Source: Plakobranchus ocellatus | Lineage: Eukaryota; Mollusca; Gastropoda; Plakobranchidae | Assembly (NCBI GenBank): GCA_019648995.1 | Contig: BLXT01004491.1 | Coordinates: 3,557,667-3,583,668 of the forward strand | DNA: 26,002 bases | Direction: 5' to 3' | In this document: in pieces, positions 1 through 9,855 of the stretch | Position numbering within the stretch: position 1 is the first letter of the stretch | Layout of the letters: every line of letters begins with the position of its first letter | Position numbers and translations under genes: made by a program | Notes under the pieces: model-generated | The model's input: the letters and a program-made list of their open reading frames with translations, nothing else | The model's database searches: none | Told to the model about the DNA's origin: nothing

Positions 1-23
1 TTTTTTTTTTTTTGGGGGGGGGG
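1..23. repeat. Homopolymer junction T13-G10
   Basis: Thirteen T are followed directly by ten G at the very edge of the window. The same T-run to G-run arrangement recurs at 5857-5879, and an A-run to G-run version occurs at 20198-20221. It may be a simple-sequence locus, or partly an assembly artefact at a contig edge. No gene overlaps it. Confidence 0.85.
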
Positions 24-230
24 TTATACAAAGTATTGACAAACATGATACCTATGTATTTCTAGCAAATCCATTGCACACACAAGCATGCAGCTGATGT
101 GACAGTAGGCAACAGGCAACCTAGCTTTACTTTCAAAAGTATTTTCATACTTTGATAGGATTCAACTGTTGAAACTTGTTATAAATAATCTTGTTTTCTT
201 CTTTTATCATTATATTCACAGCAAGCTTAC

Positions 231-382
231 CTGATGCCAGGTATTTCTTGAGAGTGTAAGACAGGTCTGGCACCGGAAGGGTTAAAAGGTCCTTGTCATA
301 CTGGAATGTTCTTTCATCTTTTGATAAAATGATGTCCTCCACAGCAGTTGGCATAATGAATTCCTCTTTAAATTTCGCTGAA
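231..382 (-). CDS. CROT: First coding exon of carnitine O-octanoyltransferase-like gene (partial)
   Basis: This exon would encode the N-terminus of a carnitine/choline acyltransferase, which moves medium-chain acyl groups between CoA and carnitine, in peroxisomes for CROT. The ATG is at 354-352 with A at -3. About 41 codons follow before a strong donor (CAG then GTAAGC, exon end at 231, phase 1). Reading through the donor gives unrelated residues, so the conserved part stops there. The diagnostic stretch is residues 14-39, ERTFQYDKDLLTLPVP followed by DLSYTLKKYL. It matches the ERTFQ...LPSLPVP...LKKYL segment at the start of vertebrate CROT as I know it. An acceptor (pyrimidine tract then TTTAG) sits at 385-383, giving 28 nt of 5' UTR in this exon. 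The catalytic domain would lie beyond the left edge. Carnitine acetyltransferase and choline acetyltransferase start similarly, but ERTFQ favours CROT. Confidence 0.72.
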
Positions 383-2299
383 CTAAAAAAAGAGGAACAA
401 AAAGCGACTTACATTTCTGTCTGTATTACATGTAACTACAAAACATGCATTCATTTTAAAATAGCAGTTTAAGTAAATTTTCTCTGTATCTCATATATTA
501 ATACTAGACTCTGAATCATAATGTTAATTACTAGTGTCAAACTTTACCCATTTTATTTTTTTTTCTTCAAAATTTGTGTTATTAGCAGCAACAGGATAGC
601 CTTTATTTGGTATAAAGATTATTCTATGGAATAGTAATCTGCATTCCAAGACCAGCTTTCTTAGAATTGCATCTATGAGGGAAACAACTCTTATTAACTA
701 AAAATACCATTTTTATAAGATACAGAATCTTGTACGCCTGTATCTAAAAACAACCATGCAGTTTGCCTTGCTGCAGTTATGTTACCAGCAAATCTATCTG
801 CACAAACTTCCAAGAGAACTATCATTTCATATCCTATAATACCATGTATAATTTAAAGTGTATAGGTCTTTTTAAAAAGCTGTTTGTTCATAAAATTGCT
901 CTGGATTGTAATCTGCTTAATCAAAGGAAAATACACAAATTTTAAAGGGTTTACTGAAAAAAAAAAGTGTCAATCTGGGCTTGATACAGGATAGGATCTT
1001 GAGTATGAGATAACCACCTGCCACTCCAGTTGCGTATGGCAAAAGTGGTATTTTGTGAAAGGACAAGAATACAATAGCAAGCTACCAGTTATTACACAAG
1101 GCTATGCCCCTACAATAACCATAAAAATAAGTATGGTGATCTTTGGTAAAGAATATGGAAAATTTTTTACACATGTAAATGTATTATTTCAAATCAGACA
1201 AATGTCAGTCTACAGAGTTAAGCATGTAGGGGAAATTGCTTGTCTGCTAACTTCTTTGAGATGTCAAACCAGATATCTAGTGAAAAAATACATTTTAATG
1301 GGGAGGAGGTATTAGATTAAGAGCTTCAGGACTTAGTATCAAAGACTAGGATCTATCTTTGAACTTTATATGCTCTCAAGCAAAAAAAATAAGTACAGGG
1401 CAGAAACATATATCATTTGAATCATATTAAACTTTTTTTTAATCATTCTTCGTACCATTTTTTAAATTTTGGAGTGCAGAGTGGAATGACATGAAGAGGT
1501 CCAATATTTGTAGAACATTAACAAACATCTCAAAATTCTATTGTAGCAACAATATTCATGTTCAATGTGAAAGCCAATTTTTGTTTAATTTTTCTTCAAA
1601 CATTGCCCTTTTTGACAATAACAACTGTGTAATATACTTATAGCGTTTTTTATTTTTTCATGTACATTTTACATGTTCTACTATCATCTATCTAGACACT
1701 TACATTGCAGGGGCACCTATCTAGACATCACAGCTGTTGAATGCAGCTATATATATATAAGTTGCCATTCATAGTCACTTCTGGATATCACCTAGTTTCT
1801 GGGCATTGAAGTGTGAAGACGTTCAAGCATTATTCTACTTAAACACTAGCTCAGAGTGTCTGTGTTTAAGCACATCTTTTGAAACAACTTTACAAAAAAA
1901 TCCAAGCCTATATTGATTTATTTTGTAATACCCTAAGATACCCTAAGCTAGTTTAAAAATGCATATTAGGATGAAGGGGTCCGTTTTTATTGCTTAGTTT
2001 GGTGCTTTGCAACAGTATTATTGAAAATGGAACAGTTCGGCCTAATAAGTAACTATAGCTTTAGCCTAAAACTTTTAAATCTGATCATACAACTAGACCT
2101 TTAGTTGCATAGTACACTTATCTATTGACAGCGCTAAAACTGAGCATATACATGTATCTGGAGTCACTGTTTTTCAGACTCCCTTCTTTTATCCCTTGAA
2201 CTGTTTCAGATCCTATCTTTTACAAAGTGTAATTGGTGATTTTAAGCAAACTTTAATTGAACAAGACCTTGGATTCTATGAAAAATAATGCCAGGTCCA

Positions 2300-2373
2300 A
2301 ATATATATATATAAATAAATGTATGTATGTGTGTGTGTGTGTGTGTGTACCTATGTATGTGTACGTACACACA
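2300..2373. repeat. Compound microsatellite (AT)n-(GT)n with palindrome
   Basis: An AT run at about 2300-2312 is followed by GTAT repeats, a GT run at about 2328-2349 and a near-palindrome centred on GTACGTAC (about 2357-2373). The minus-strand open frame across it (threonine/histidine-rich) is a product of the repeat and not a gene. Confidence 0.85.
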
Positions 2374-4221
2374 TAATGAACCTAAGATATAAAAATATAC
2401 CCTAGCCTGGCACGTATACATAATGCATCCATTAGAGAGGGCAATTGGAGAGCTATATGATGTCAGCTTTGCTTTGCTTTCCAACTTTTCTTCTCACTTT
2501 TCTTTATCTTGCGCTGTTAAAAGATTGATATTTCCAAGCCTTCAAAGAGAATGAAAAATTGTTCCTCTTTCATCATGAATACTTTCTTTCTTATGGCAGG
2601 AAACTTTGCATTTTTGGTACTTCATTTTCTAAGTATCTTTCTCTCTGGACCTTTCCTTGTTTCAGTTACTATATTCTTGACTTGTTTCTGTCAACTTTTC
2701 AGATTTGTATGGTCATGAATACTTGCAGCAGAACATTCCTCAGCTGCCAAAAACTCAATAACAGAGCACTGTTTGATGAGAAGTCATTGGACGTCGCCAT
2801 TGTCTCATAAACATGGCTACCCCTTCATGTGACAGAAACCTTTGAAGACATGAGAGCGAGTTTGAAATTAAAACACATGAAGAACCAGGTGTGTCATCCC
2901 TGAAACACAGTTTTTTTTTTTTTCCTTTTGGCCTGTAATGTCACTAAGGTTGCTGAAATATCTTGGTTTCACAGACCAAGGATCTATATAAAGATGTATC
3001 TCTTTGAAGTTCACATGCAACATTCACTACAGTGTTTTTGGAAGATCAGAAAACCTCAGATACTGGTTATCTTTTTGCCTGTTCCTATGCAACCAGTCAC
3101 CTCGTTTCAGTGTTTATCCAATTCCTGAATCCTCCACAGTCCTGCCAGAGCCTGATTATGCAATATGATGCCTGCAATTGCAGTAATGTATCTATAAAGT
3201 TTTCTTTGGTTTATGTTTATGCAGACTGAGTTCAAAATGCACGATGAAAAGGAGAACTGAAAATGGACTAAATGTGAAGATTAATTTCCTCTCTATTTCT
3301 AAAAACCTATTAAATGCACAAAATCATTTTAAGTGAAACCTTTTAAGTGTAGATTTTCAAAAATTTTTAAAGCTAAGAAAGCTATATCTGCTTTTCAAAT
3401 TAGCTTGCTGGAGATGATTCACTTTATTTATTAAAAGGTGACAGCAATGTAAAAACATGCTATAGTAAGAATCTCCAAGCCTAAAAGATGTAATTTTCAA
3501 ATTACAACGAAAGAAAAAATATGTGAAAATATATCTACACAAAATAAACAAATTAATAAGCTCCCTCTGGAAGATGAAGCAATGCTTTGAATAGTTTATT
3601 GCTTGGTATATTTTCAATCTGCTGATATAAAGTAGTTTCACTTTTTATCACAAAATCATGAAAAAAATTTTGTGAGAGTTTCATTTTTTCTTAAGGCCAA
3701 GTCTCAACAGGGCTTCAAAAGAGAATTCTACTTACACAAACACAGTGATGCTACTCTAGCTGAACGAAATGTATTAGAAAGATGCAACATATGCATTGTA
3801 CTTCAGACTTTGTAAGATTGACACTCTAATTTATAAATAAAAGTGAATTCAGTCAAATGGATGTATTACTACGTTTAAGTGGTGACAGTGACAAGCTTTT
3901 GTTGATTACTGGCACATTACTTAGCTGTATGGGAATATTGATCCACCAAAACTGGAAGAAAACACTCTCATTAATAAAAGGGAATATATGCAAATATGAA
4001 ATTGCAATACATATTTCAGTTTCTGTTGGGAGCTGAGCCTACATGTCTACACCGGATACTTCTGTAGTATGTCTATCATTTGGTACCAAATAAATTTTAG
4101 CTTCAAACAAGAGTTACATTTGTCTTCTAACAGCATGAAGATTTTTATTTTCTCTGCTACTTCTAAGTTAGTAGAGTTAGTTAAACATTAAACATATATA
4201 TCCCTCAGATACATGAGACAT

Positions 4222-4300
4222 TTACACACCTGTGAAAATTTTAGAGTTGCTTTAGAGAGACAGTTACATACCTGTGAAAAGTTAAGAGTTGCCTTCTAAC
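4222..4300. repeat. Short imperfect tandem duplication, unit about 40 bp
   Basis: Unit 1 (4222-4263) and unit 2 (4264-4300) share TTACA-ACCTGTGAAAA and a following AGAGTTGC block. On the minus strand each contains a TTTTCACAG motif followed by GTGTGT or GTATGT, which looks like a splice site. These are better explained by the duplication than by real exons. Confidence 0.55.
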
Positions 4301-4548
4301 TTTATCAGTATATTAAAGCTTGGGCCACTGTTTTGGATTTTGATAAAATAAATGGTAAAACATTAAAAACTTAGCTTGCAAAGCCAAACTCCAAATCAGG
4401 CCTAGATCTAGAGATCTATTATTAGTATTGCCTTAGAACTGTAATAAATTACTGATTTAATGCAGTTCTGGCTTTAATACTACAAAAAAAATTAACAGCC
4501 TGAGCAAAGTCCACAGCAATTACTTATCTTGAGTCTGCACAATCTTAC

Positions 4549-4592
4549 CTTGGACACAGCTTGGTCTTGGTCTCCTTGGACCTCAAAAATAA
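4549..4592 (-). other. Candidate non-coding mini-exon of the CROT-like gene
   Basis: On the minus strand a pyrimidine-rich tract ending TTTTTGAG is followed by about 44 bases and then a very good donor, CCAAG then GTAAGATT (donor at 4548). It could be an internal or alternative 5'-UTR exon that splices to 382. This is a pattern-based prediction only; the acceptor side is weaker than the donor side. Confidence 0.25.
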
Positions 4593-4957
4593 GGACAGCA
4601 GAAAGTAAAATCTAAATCAAATCTATGCAAATGTAGTCTATATTTAGATCTAGAGTTTTGGAATCTCGACCCAGATCTTGATTTCATCTAACCTAAGAGC
4701 ACTTCTTTTAGACTCCGTATATCTAGCAGGTCCAGATCATTGAAATTCGTCTATGTTCCGGCTCAGCGGGTACGGCTTCAGAGATAAGATTTGGACTTTA
4801 GATTCTCGTCTAGATCAAGCCGATATTGATAATGGACCTCTAAAACCATCTGCTCTATGAAAAAAGGAAGTTTTTGATAGGGCTTTATACAGACCTAGAT
4901 TAGATTTAGATAATCAACTTCATATCTAGTTTGGTTCAAAACCTAACACTCACTTAC

Positions 4958-5110
4958 CCAGATTGCACAAATTTGGATTAGCAGACCGCAACCACAGACA
5001 CCTCAAGATTCTGGAATCTCTTGTAGCCAAGCCTGATCTCTTGTTTACAAAAAAATAAGCGAAGCAGCTATGCGCTCTCATCTGTTGCAGACCTACTTGT
5101 AATTGGTGGA
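4958..5110 (-). other. Candidate first (non-coding) exon of the CROT-like gene
   Basis: The minus strand shows a near-consensus donor, CTGG then GTAAGTGAG, with the exon ending at 4958. The upstream sequence has a modest number of CpGs and no in-frame coding signal. It would splice to the acceptor before the coding exon at 382. The right boundary is arbitrary because no TATA box or initiator stands out. Confidence 0.3.
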
Positions 5111-5131
5111 CGTTTGATGAAAAATCATGTT

Positions 5132-5238
5132 TTGGTGGTGGTGAAGTTGTTGTGGTGGTGATGGGTTTTTGTTGTTGTTGTTGTTGTTTTTGATGTTGTT
5201 GCTGTTGTTGTTTTTTATTTTGTTTTGGGTTTTTTTTG
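5132..5238. repeat. (GGT/GTT)n-rich low-complexity tract
   Basis: Imperfect GGT and GTT triplets grade into T-rich sequence with several TTGTTG blocks. No gene signal is seen. Confidence 0.8.
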
Positions 5239-5329
5239 CCTTTTCTCGGGAAAGTGGGAAGGGGAAGGGAGCAAAAATAATAGCTCTAGGCTAAATTCAA
5301 TGGAGATTGTCATTGATATCCACCTCCAC

Positions 5330-5620
5330 AGAGATCACCTGTAGCTTATTCCTAACTCAGTGGGCCCATTGAATTGAAAATATTTAGTTCAATGAGTGGA
5401 CTCCACGCTTGGTCCAAGCATCGGGGGACCATGAGCAGGTTGGCATACGGCATCAGGAGATAGTTCCCATGGCTTTCCTCGTCGCCTTTACTTTCGACCC
5501 CATTAGTGCTGGGTGGTTACAGAGGAGCAATGAAAAAGTAATGGCCCAGACTGAGATATGAACCTCGGACCTTTGGCTTGGCAGCCAGATGCCCTACCAG
5601 ATAAGCACTGCTCCTAATAT
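5330..5620 (-). mobile_element. tRNA-derived SINE-like element
   Basis: Read on the minus strand, the head near 5610 carries an A-box-like TATCTGGTAGGGC (5591-5603) and a B-box-like GGTTCATATC (5555-5564). Their spacing is that of the internal Pol III promoter of a tRNA. An anticodon-arm-like CTGG-CTGCCAA-GCC lies between them, so a glycine-type (GCC) tRNA ancestor is possible. Two departures from the tRNA consensus in the B box and imperfect stems argue against a functional tRNA gene. The non-tRNA body continues to about 5330. The ends are estimated, and no flanking duplication could be confirmed. Confidence 0.6.
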
Positions 5621-5639
5621 AAAGTTCCTAAAGCGGGTA

Positions 5640-6790
5640 AGAGGAGAGGGAATATGACCTCGATTTATCCGAAATTTATTTGTCAGAAAACAATTTAGAG
5701 AGTCAATTTGACAACACAAAACATAACAAAAAATATGGAATGAGGTATTCTAATAGGTAGAACGTATGTGCTGCTCTTAATTTATGTCGGTACATAGATA
5801 TCTAATACCGGTACCTAGATATTTGAGGGCTTATTTGTTGTTGTTTTGTTTTTTTGTTTTTTTTTTTTGGGGGGGGGGGTTTATCTAGTTGTGTTACAAA
5901 AACCAAGGCGCTTAAGTTTGAGTGCGTGTTGCTTGAAAGAGTTTTTAGAAAGCGCACAAAAGGTAGGCTTCACTCGCCTTTATGAAAATATGAATACCGC
6001 AGTCTCTCATGGAATTTTCTATTTGTTAGCTTATCGTGAGTTTTGTTTTGCTCGCTTTTAGTTTATACAGTAAAGTTGATAGTTATTGTCGTGATTTAAA
6101 GAAACACGTATTTTGCCTTCCAATTGTTTAGTAAATGACAACGCCAGAAGCCCTTCGTGTCTTTTAATGAACTTAGCGTGCTGCTACTAAGCCCGACGTT
6201 AGGCAACACAATGCCGAGTTGTAAAGCAAAACGCATAAGGATGTAGATAAAAATGATGTGGAGAGAAATTTCTTCTACTTGTAATATTGCAGTCAGTTTG
6301 TACTTTTATTGTAGCCAAAGATGCGTTAGCTCGATTATTACGTAAATTTAAGGGCAAAAGAAAAACGTAAGCTATTAGGGAGCATAATATAGCAATATGG
6401 CAGTCTGATACATGTACACTGGAAGTCTGATGTTACAAATTTTCTCACGCAGAGTTTCGGTCTCGCACAAGTCGCACAAGATAAGGGCGAGAGACAGGAC
6501 TTTTTCCAGAGCGCAGCAAGGCTCCCAAAGCCAGATGTAAGATTTCCGATTTCGCCCTGCTGATATTTGTTTATTGTACAAAGCATCAATAGAACGCGAG
6601 TAGTGGATATAACAATCTTCCTAACTAAACAAGACAAGAGTTTAAACAATAAGACAAAAATGCTACTGCGACAAATGGGGCATCAATGACACCTGACAGT
6701 TTATCAGTTAAATAATTCTCTTACGCAACCAGTCAATACCTACGGTAAGTTAAATTTGAAAAGGAGAACGTCATTACATCGCAAATTGCA
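5640..6790. other. Intergenic sequence with no supported gene
   Basis: Short open frames exist on both strands (plus 5846-6061; overlapping minus frames at 6338-6649), but none resembles a known protein and they overlap one another. CpG is more frequent from about 5880 to 6700 than in the surrounding AT-rich DNA. That could mark an old regulatory region or an unrecognised repeat. The T12-G11 junction lies at 5857-5879. Confidence 0.5.
5857..5879. repeat. Homopolymer junction T12-G11
   Basis: Twelve T run straight into eleven G, nearly identical to positions 1-23. The eleven-G run could contribute to G-quadruplex formation if paired with other G tracts. Confidence 0.85.
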
Positions 6791-7033
6791 CTTATCTGTT
6801 TGAAAATTAACATATCTTTTTCAGTCTGTACCTCTAAATATTAGAAAAAGAATTGATCATACATGTATTATCAGGACCATCACGTTAAACGGAAAGACGA
6901 GGAGGTCTGGGGTGGCAGGTGAGTAGCGCTGTTATATCGGCTACCATAGTTGCTGATTATCACGTACCAAAAAACTATATGGATGGCTTTCTCAATAGAG
7001 GGATGGAATAAAAAAAAATCCTTCCTTGGTCCA
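6791..7033 (+). repeat. Repeat unit, copy A (about 243 bp)
   Basis: This unit is repeated immediately downstream. Copy B begins at 7034 and resumes after the retroelement at 9922. Shared blocks include GAAAATTAAC, TTTTCAGTCTGT, CGTTAAACGGAAAGACG, GGTGGCAGGTGA and TGATTATCACGTACCA. The copies are clearly diverged, so the duplication is old. It encodes nothing recognisable and its family is unknown to me. Confidence 0.75.
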
Positions 7034-7087
7034 CTAATCTGTTAGAAAATTAACCTGCCCTTTTCAGTCTGTTCATCTAAATATTGG
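7034..7087 (+). repeat. Repeat unit, copy B, left fragment
   Basis: It matches the first 54 bases of copy A and stops at ATCTAAATATTGG (7075-7087). This sequence reappears at 9922-9934, where the rest of copy B follows. The break is the insertion point of the Penelope-like element. Confidence 0.75.
7075..7087. repeat. Target-site duplication, left copy
   Basis: ATCTAAATATTGG is identical to 9922-9934. Thirteen bases is within the variable range described for Penelope-type insertions. Copy A has the same site in diverged form (about 6832-6843), supporting it as a pre-insertion target. Confidence 0.75.
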
Positions 7088-7254
7088 TAAAAATTAAAAA
7101 ACGGATACAAATACTGCACTCCCAGAAATAGATAAATAAGTTTAAGGATTCTGAAGATGCAATGGTGGTTGAAGGAAATGAAATAAATATAGTAAAAGAG
7201 TACAACCACCAACTCAAACTTATAAAAACAAATAACGCAACACAGAGTATACGT

Positions 7255-7285
7255 GACAACTTTTCGCCCTTAAGGCTTTATCAAG
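7255..7285 (-). ncRNA. Degenerate hammerhead-like motif, left arm
   Basis: The minus strand reads TTGATAA, then GCC-TTAAG-GGC (a perfect short helix II), then GAAA, then AGTTGTC. This is the order of a minimal type I hammerhead as found in Penelope-like elements (CUGAUGA, helix II, GAAA, tiny helix III, cleavage triplet). Position C3 is U and G8 is A, the GAAAC cytosine is lost, and no helix I is apparent. It is most likely a non-cleaving relic. Confidence 0.4.
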
Positions 7286-7487
7286 TAAAAAAATGACGAT
7301 CACAAAGAAAATTCCATAGATACTTAGTAGGGAAACGAGCATGACATAAAATATAACCCTAACATTGAAAATGTGTAATTTGAAGTGAAAAAAATCTGTA
7401 AACGAAGAGCATTCTTGAAAAAAAACAAACTATATACATACATACGTTACACATACGCCATATACATAAATTAATAAATATGCATAC

Positions 7488-7491
<4 letters not shown>

Positions 7492-7539
<48 letters not shown>
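7492..7539. repeat. (TA)n microsatellite in PLE left arm
   Basis: About 24 TA units. The equivalent place in the right arm (about 9553-9574) has only a short TA stretch followed by T-rich sequence, so the expansion happened after the arms were formed. Confidence 0.9.
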
Positions 7540-7542
<3 letters not shown>

Positions 7543-8046
7543 TACATAGCATAACAATACATATATATACAGATATATATGAGTGAATATACATCCACAT
7601 GCGTATACAATTGAAGCATGTATATAGCAAGAACTATATTTTGTGAATGATTAATGATAATCTACAATTAGCACTCTCTCGGTCTCTCTCTCCTTAAGTC
7701 TCTCTGTCTCTCTCTCACTCTCATTCGCTGAATGGAACCCTCTAGAATAATTGAATATGATTGATGAGTTCTAGTTGAGCAGATAGGTACAGAAAGGAAC
7801 AATTTAAACTTCTTAAAGTGTCAGAGTATTATATTAGTTCATACCAAAATATAAAGTTATAGAACTATAAAAACTATTCTATCAGGTCACATGTGGGTGG
7901 TAAATTAGTGTATCGAAAACGAATGGCGTAAATGTATGGGGAAAGACGACTGTTTATTCATGTTCAGCCCTTGTGGTTCTGTTGCTTTTAGAGTGTGAAT
8001 CCAAAACGTTTCTTTATTGAATCTGCTGATAATGTCAAAGTTTGAT

Positions 8047-8520
8047 TGATCAATTCGCCGATGACATGTGGCTTCAGATACACGTTGCAGCCATGGGTAC
8101 ATGTATGGCCCCTTGCTATGCCAATTTATTCATGGGCGAGCTTGAGGACACATTGTTAGTATCTGCTGCTACCAAACCGAAGATATGGCTCAGATACATA
8201 GACGAAATTTTCCTCATTTGGACCCATGGCCGTTCCAATCTTGACGCATTCATCACACATGCTAACAATTTCCATCCATCTATAAAATTTCTATTACAAT
8301 ATCGTCTTCCCTTGTCCCTTTCTTGAACGTTATGATTAGCCTATCCGATGGCATACTCCATACTGATCCATAATTTATTTCTAAACCTACTGATACTTTT
8401 AACTACTTGCATTGGTCATCTTGTCATCCATACCACACAAAAAGAAATATCCCCTACAGTCTAGCTTTTCGTCTCATCAGGATCTGCTTGTCGGAGGAGG
8501 CCCTCACACATAGACTTAAG
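8047..8520 (+). pseudogene. PLE reverse transcriptase, C-terminal half (decayed)
   Basis: The frame from about 8062 reads LQIHVAAMGTCMAPCYANLF, then GELEDTLL and RYIDEIFLIW, then FHPSIKFLL. This is the PLE palm with the AMGT...AP.YANLF block and the catalytic box. The box is YIDE where active enzymes have YIDD, so one catalytic aspartate is replaced. The first frame stops at 8326. Thumb sequence continues in another frame with a stop, as SLSDGILHTDP and then LHWSSCHPYHTKRNIPYS, to about 8520. The fingers and the first palm motifs are absent because the left-arm junction falls just before this block. Confidence 0.8.
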
Positions 8521-8559
8521 TCAACTTTCGTTACACCTTCAAACCCGCTGCTATCCCCT

Positions 8560-9130
8560 TAAGCATATAGAGGCTGCAATCGCCAAGGCCAAACAAATTC
8601 CTCGACACAGTGCTAAACAAAAGAGACACAACGTAACTGCTAATAAAAATAAAAGAATACCTTTCAATATTCTTCCGATTACAGCCTTCCATCGCCCTAA
8701 GAACCTTAGGTACGTACTTGTTCATTCCTCTACACACCACACCAACAACATCGGTTTCAGCCCTTGTCATTCTCCCAGATGTAAGACTTGCATGTATACA
8801 CACACAACCTCATCTTTCAAATCCCCCACCGAAGGCCAAACATATAAGATCACACAGGGTCCCCTTACATGCAACTCAAATAACACTATCTACCTCATCA
8901 CTTGTCAAAAATGTTTTAAACAATACGTAGATCAAACTACCGTTTTACAATTTACAATGACAGAGACCCCCAGTAGCTAAACATTTCAACCTTATAGATC
9001 ATAACATCAAACATCTTAATATTATCGCTATCGATCACTTACCACACTCTGACACCATCAGCAGACTCAATAAAGAAACAATTTTGGATCCACACTCTAA
9101 AAGCAACAGAACTACAAGGACTGAACATGA
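8560..9130 (+). pseudogene. PLE linker and GIY-YIG endonuclease (decayed)
   Basis: After a linker containing AFHRPKNLRYVLVHSS and the cysteine pair SPRCKTCMY, the frame reads YKITQGPLTCNSNNTIYLIT, then CQKCFKQYVDQT (about 8839-8940). This corresponds to the start of a PLE GIY-YIG domain (IYLI...YVGQT), with glycine replaced by D in YVDQT. The frame stops near 8979. The following segment resumes in another frame as VAKHFNLIDHNIKHLNIIAI, then HSDTISRLNKET, and loses frame again before the conserved FWIH. A deletion inside the nuclease and at least two frameshifts make it non-functional. The left arm preserves the C-terminus better. Confidence 0.78.
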
Positions 9131-9362
9131 ATAAACAGTCGTCTTTCCCCATACATTTACGCCATTCGTTTTCGATACACTAATTTACCACCCACATGTG
9201 ACCTGATAGAATAGTTTTTATAGTTCTATAACTTTATATGTTGGTATGAACTAATATAATACTCTGATACTTTAAGAAGTTTAAATTGTTCCTTTCTGTA
9301 CCTATCTGCTCAACTAGAACTTATCAATCATATTCAATTATTCGAGAGGCTTCCATTTAGCG

Positions 9363-9365
<3 letters not shown>

Positions 9366-9417
<52 letters not shown>
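9366..9417. repeat. (GA)n microsatellite in PLE right arm
   Basis: About 26 uninterrupted GA units. The matching left-arm place (7671-7725) is an interrupted CT tract, so the pure array is specific to this arm. Confidence 0.92.
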
Positions 9418-9421
<4 letters not shown>

Positions 9422-9824
9422 TAATTATGGATTATCATTAATCATTCACAAAATATAGTTTCTACTATATACATGCTTTAATTATATACGCATGTGGATT
9501 TATATTCACTCATATATATCCGTATGTATATGTATTGGTATGCTATGCACTGATATATATATATATTTTTTTTTATGTATGTATACATATTTATTAATTT
9601 ATGTATATGGCGTATGTGTAATATGTGTATGTGTGTATGTATATCTATACATATATGTGTGTGTGTATATATATTTTTTTTTCCACACCTTCTAAGAATG
9701 CTCTTCGTTTACGGTTTTTTCCATTTCAAATAACGCATTTTCAACGTTAGTCATCTATTTTATGTCATGTTCGTTTCCCTAGTAAGTATCTATGGCATTT
9801 TCTTTATGGTCGTCTTTTTTTTTT

Positions 9825-9855
9825 CTTGATAAAGCCTTAAGAGCGAAACGTTGTC
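9825..9855 (+). ncRNA. Degenerate hammerhead-like motif, right arm
   Basis: The plus strand reads TTGATAA, then GCCTTAAGAGC, then GAAAC, then GTTGTC. GAAAC-GTT-GTC fits the two-base-pair helix III with triloop seen in PLE hammerheads. The consensus C3-G8 pair is replaced by U3-A8, keeping pairing but changing the general-base residue. I see no convincing helix I, so self-cleavage is doubtful. Confidence 0.42.

Larger units (their letters stand above)
383..4957 (-). other. Presumed 5'-UTR intron of the CROT-like gene; no other gene seen
   Basis: The acceptor at 383-385 requires an upstream non-coding exon on the minus strand. The next strong donors upstream are at 4548 and 4957, so most of this stretch is probably intron of about 4.2-4.6 kb. 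It is AT-rich, with short open frames on both strands (for example plus-strand 2559-2810 and 763-945). None of these resembles a known protein or has good splice context. It contains the microsatellite at 2300-2373 and a short tandem duplication at 4222-4300. The extent is inferred, because the true first exon cannot be fixed without transcript data. Confidence 0.4.
7190..8046 (-). repeat. PLE inverted arm, left (antisense copy of 3' end)
   Basis: It pairs with 9045-9921 over nearly its whole length. Matching blocks include the coding end (DNA around 7905-8040), the segment near 7310-7420 with CGAAGAGCATTCTT, and the ACAACCACCAACTC end near 7202-7216. On the minus strand it encodes a clean PLE C-terminus, including NKETFWIHTLKATEPQGLN, ending at 7905. 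By eye it is roughly 85% identical to its partner outside the microsatellites. It holds (TA)n at 7492-7539 and a CT-rich tract at 7671-7725. Confidence 0.85.

Noticed and set aside
5555-5610. Functional tRNA gene
   Set aside because: The B box is altered and the arms do not pair properly; a SINE head explains it better.
6338-6649. 103-residue minus-strand frame with several cysteines
   Set aside because: No family resemblance; another frame of similar length overlaps it and no splice or promoter context supports it.
7359-7619. Tyr/Ile-rich minus-strand frames
   Set aside because: They run through the (TA)n array in the PLE left arm; there is no protein signal.
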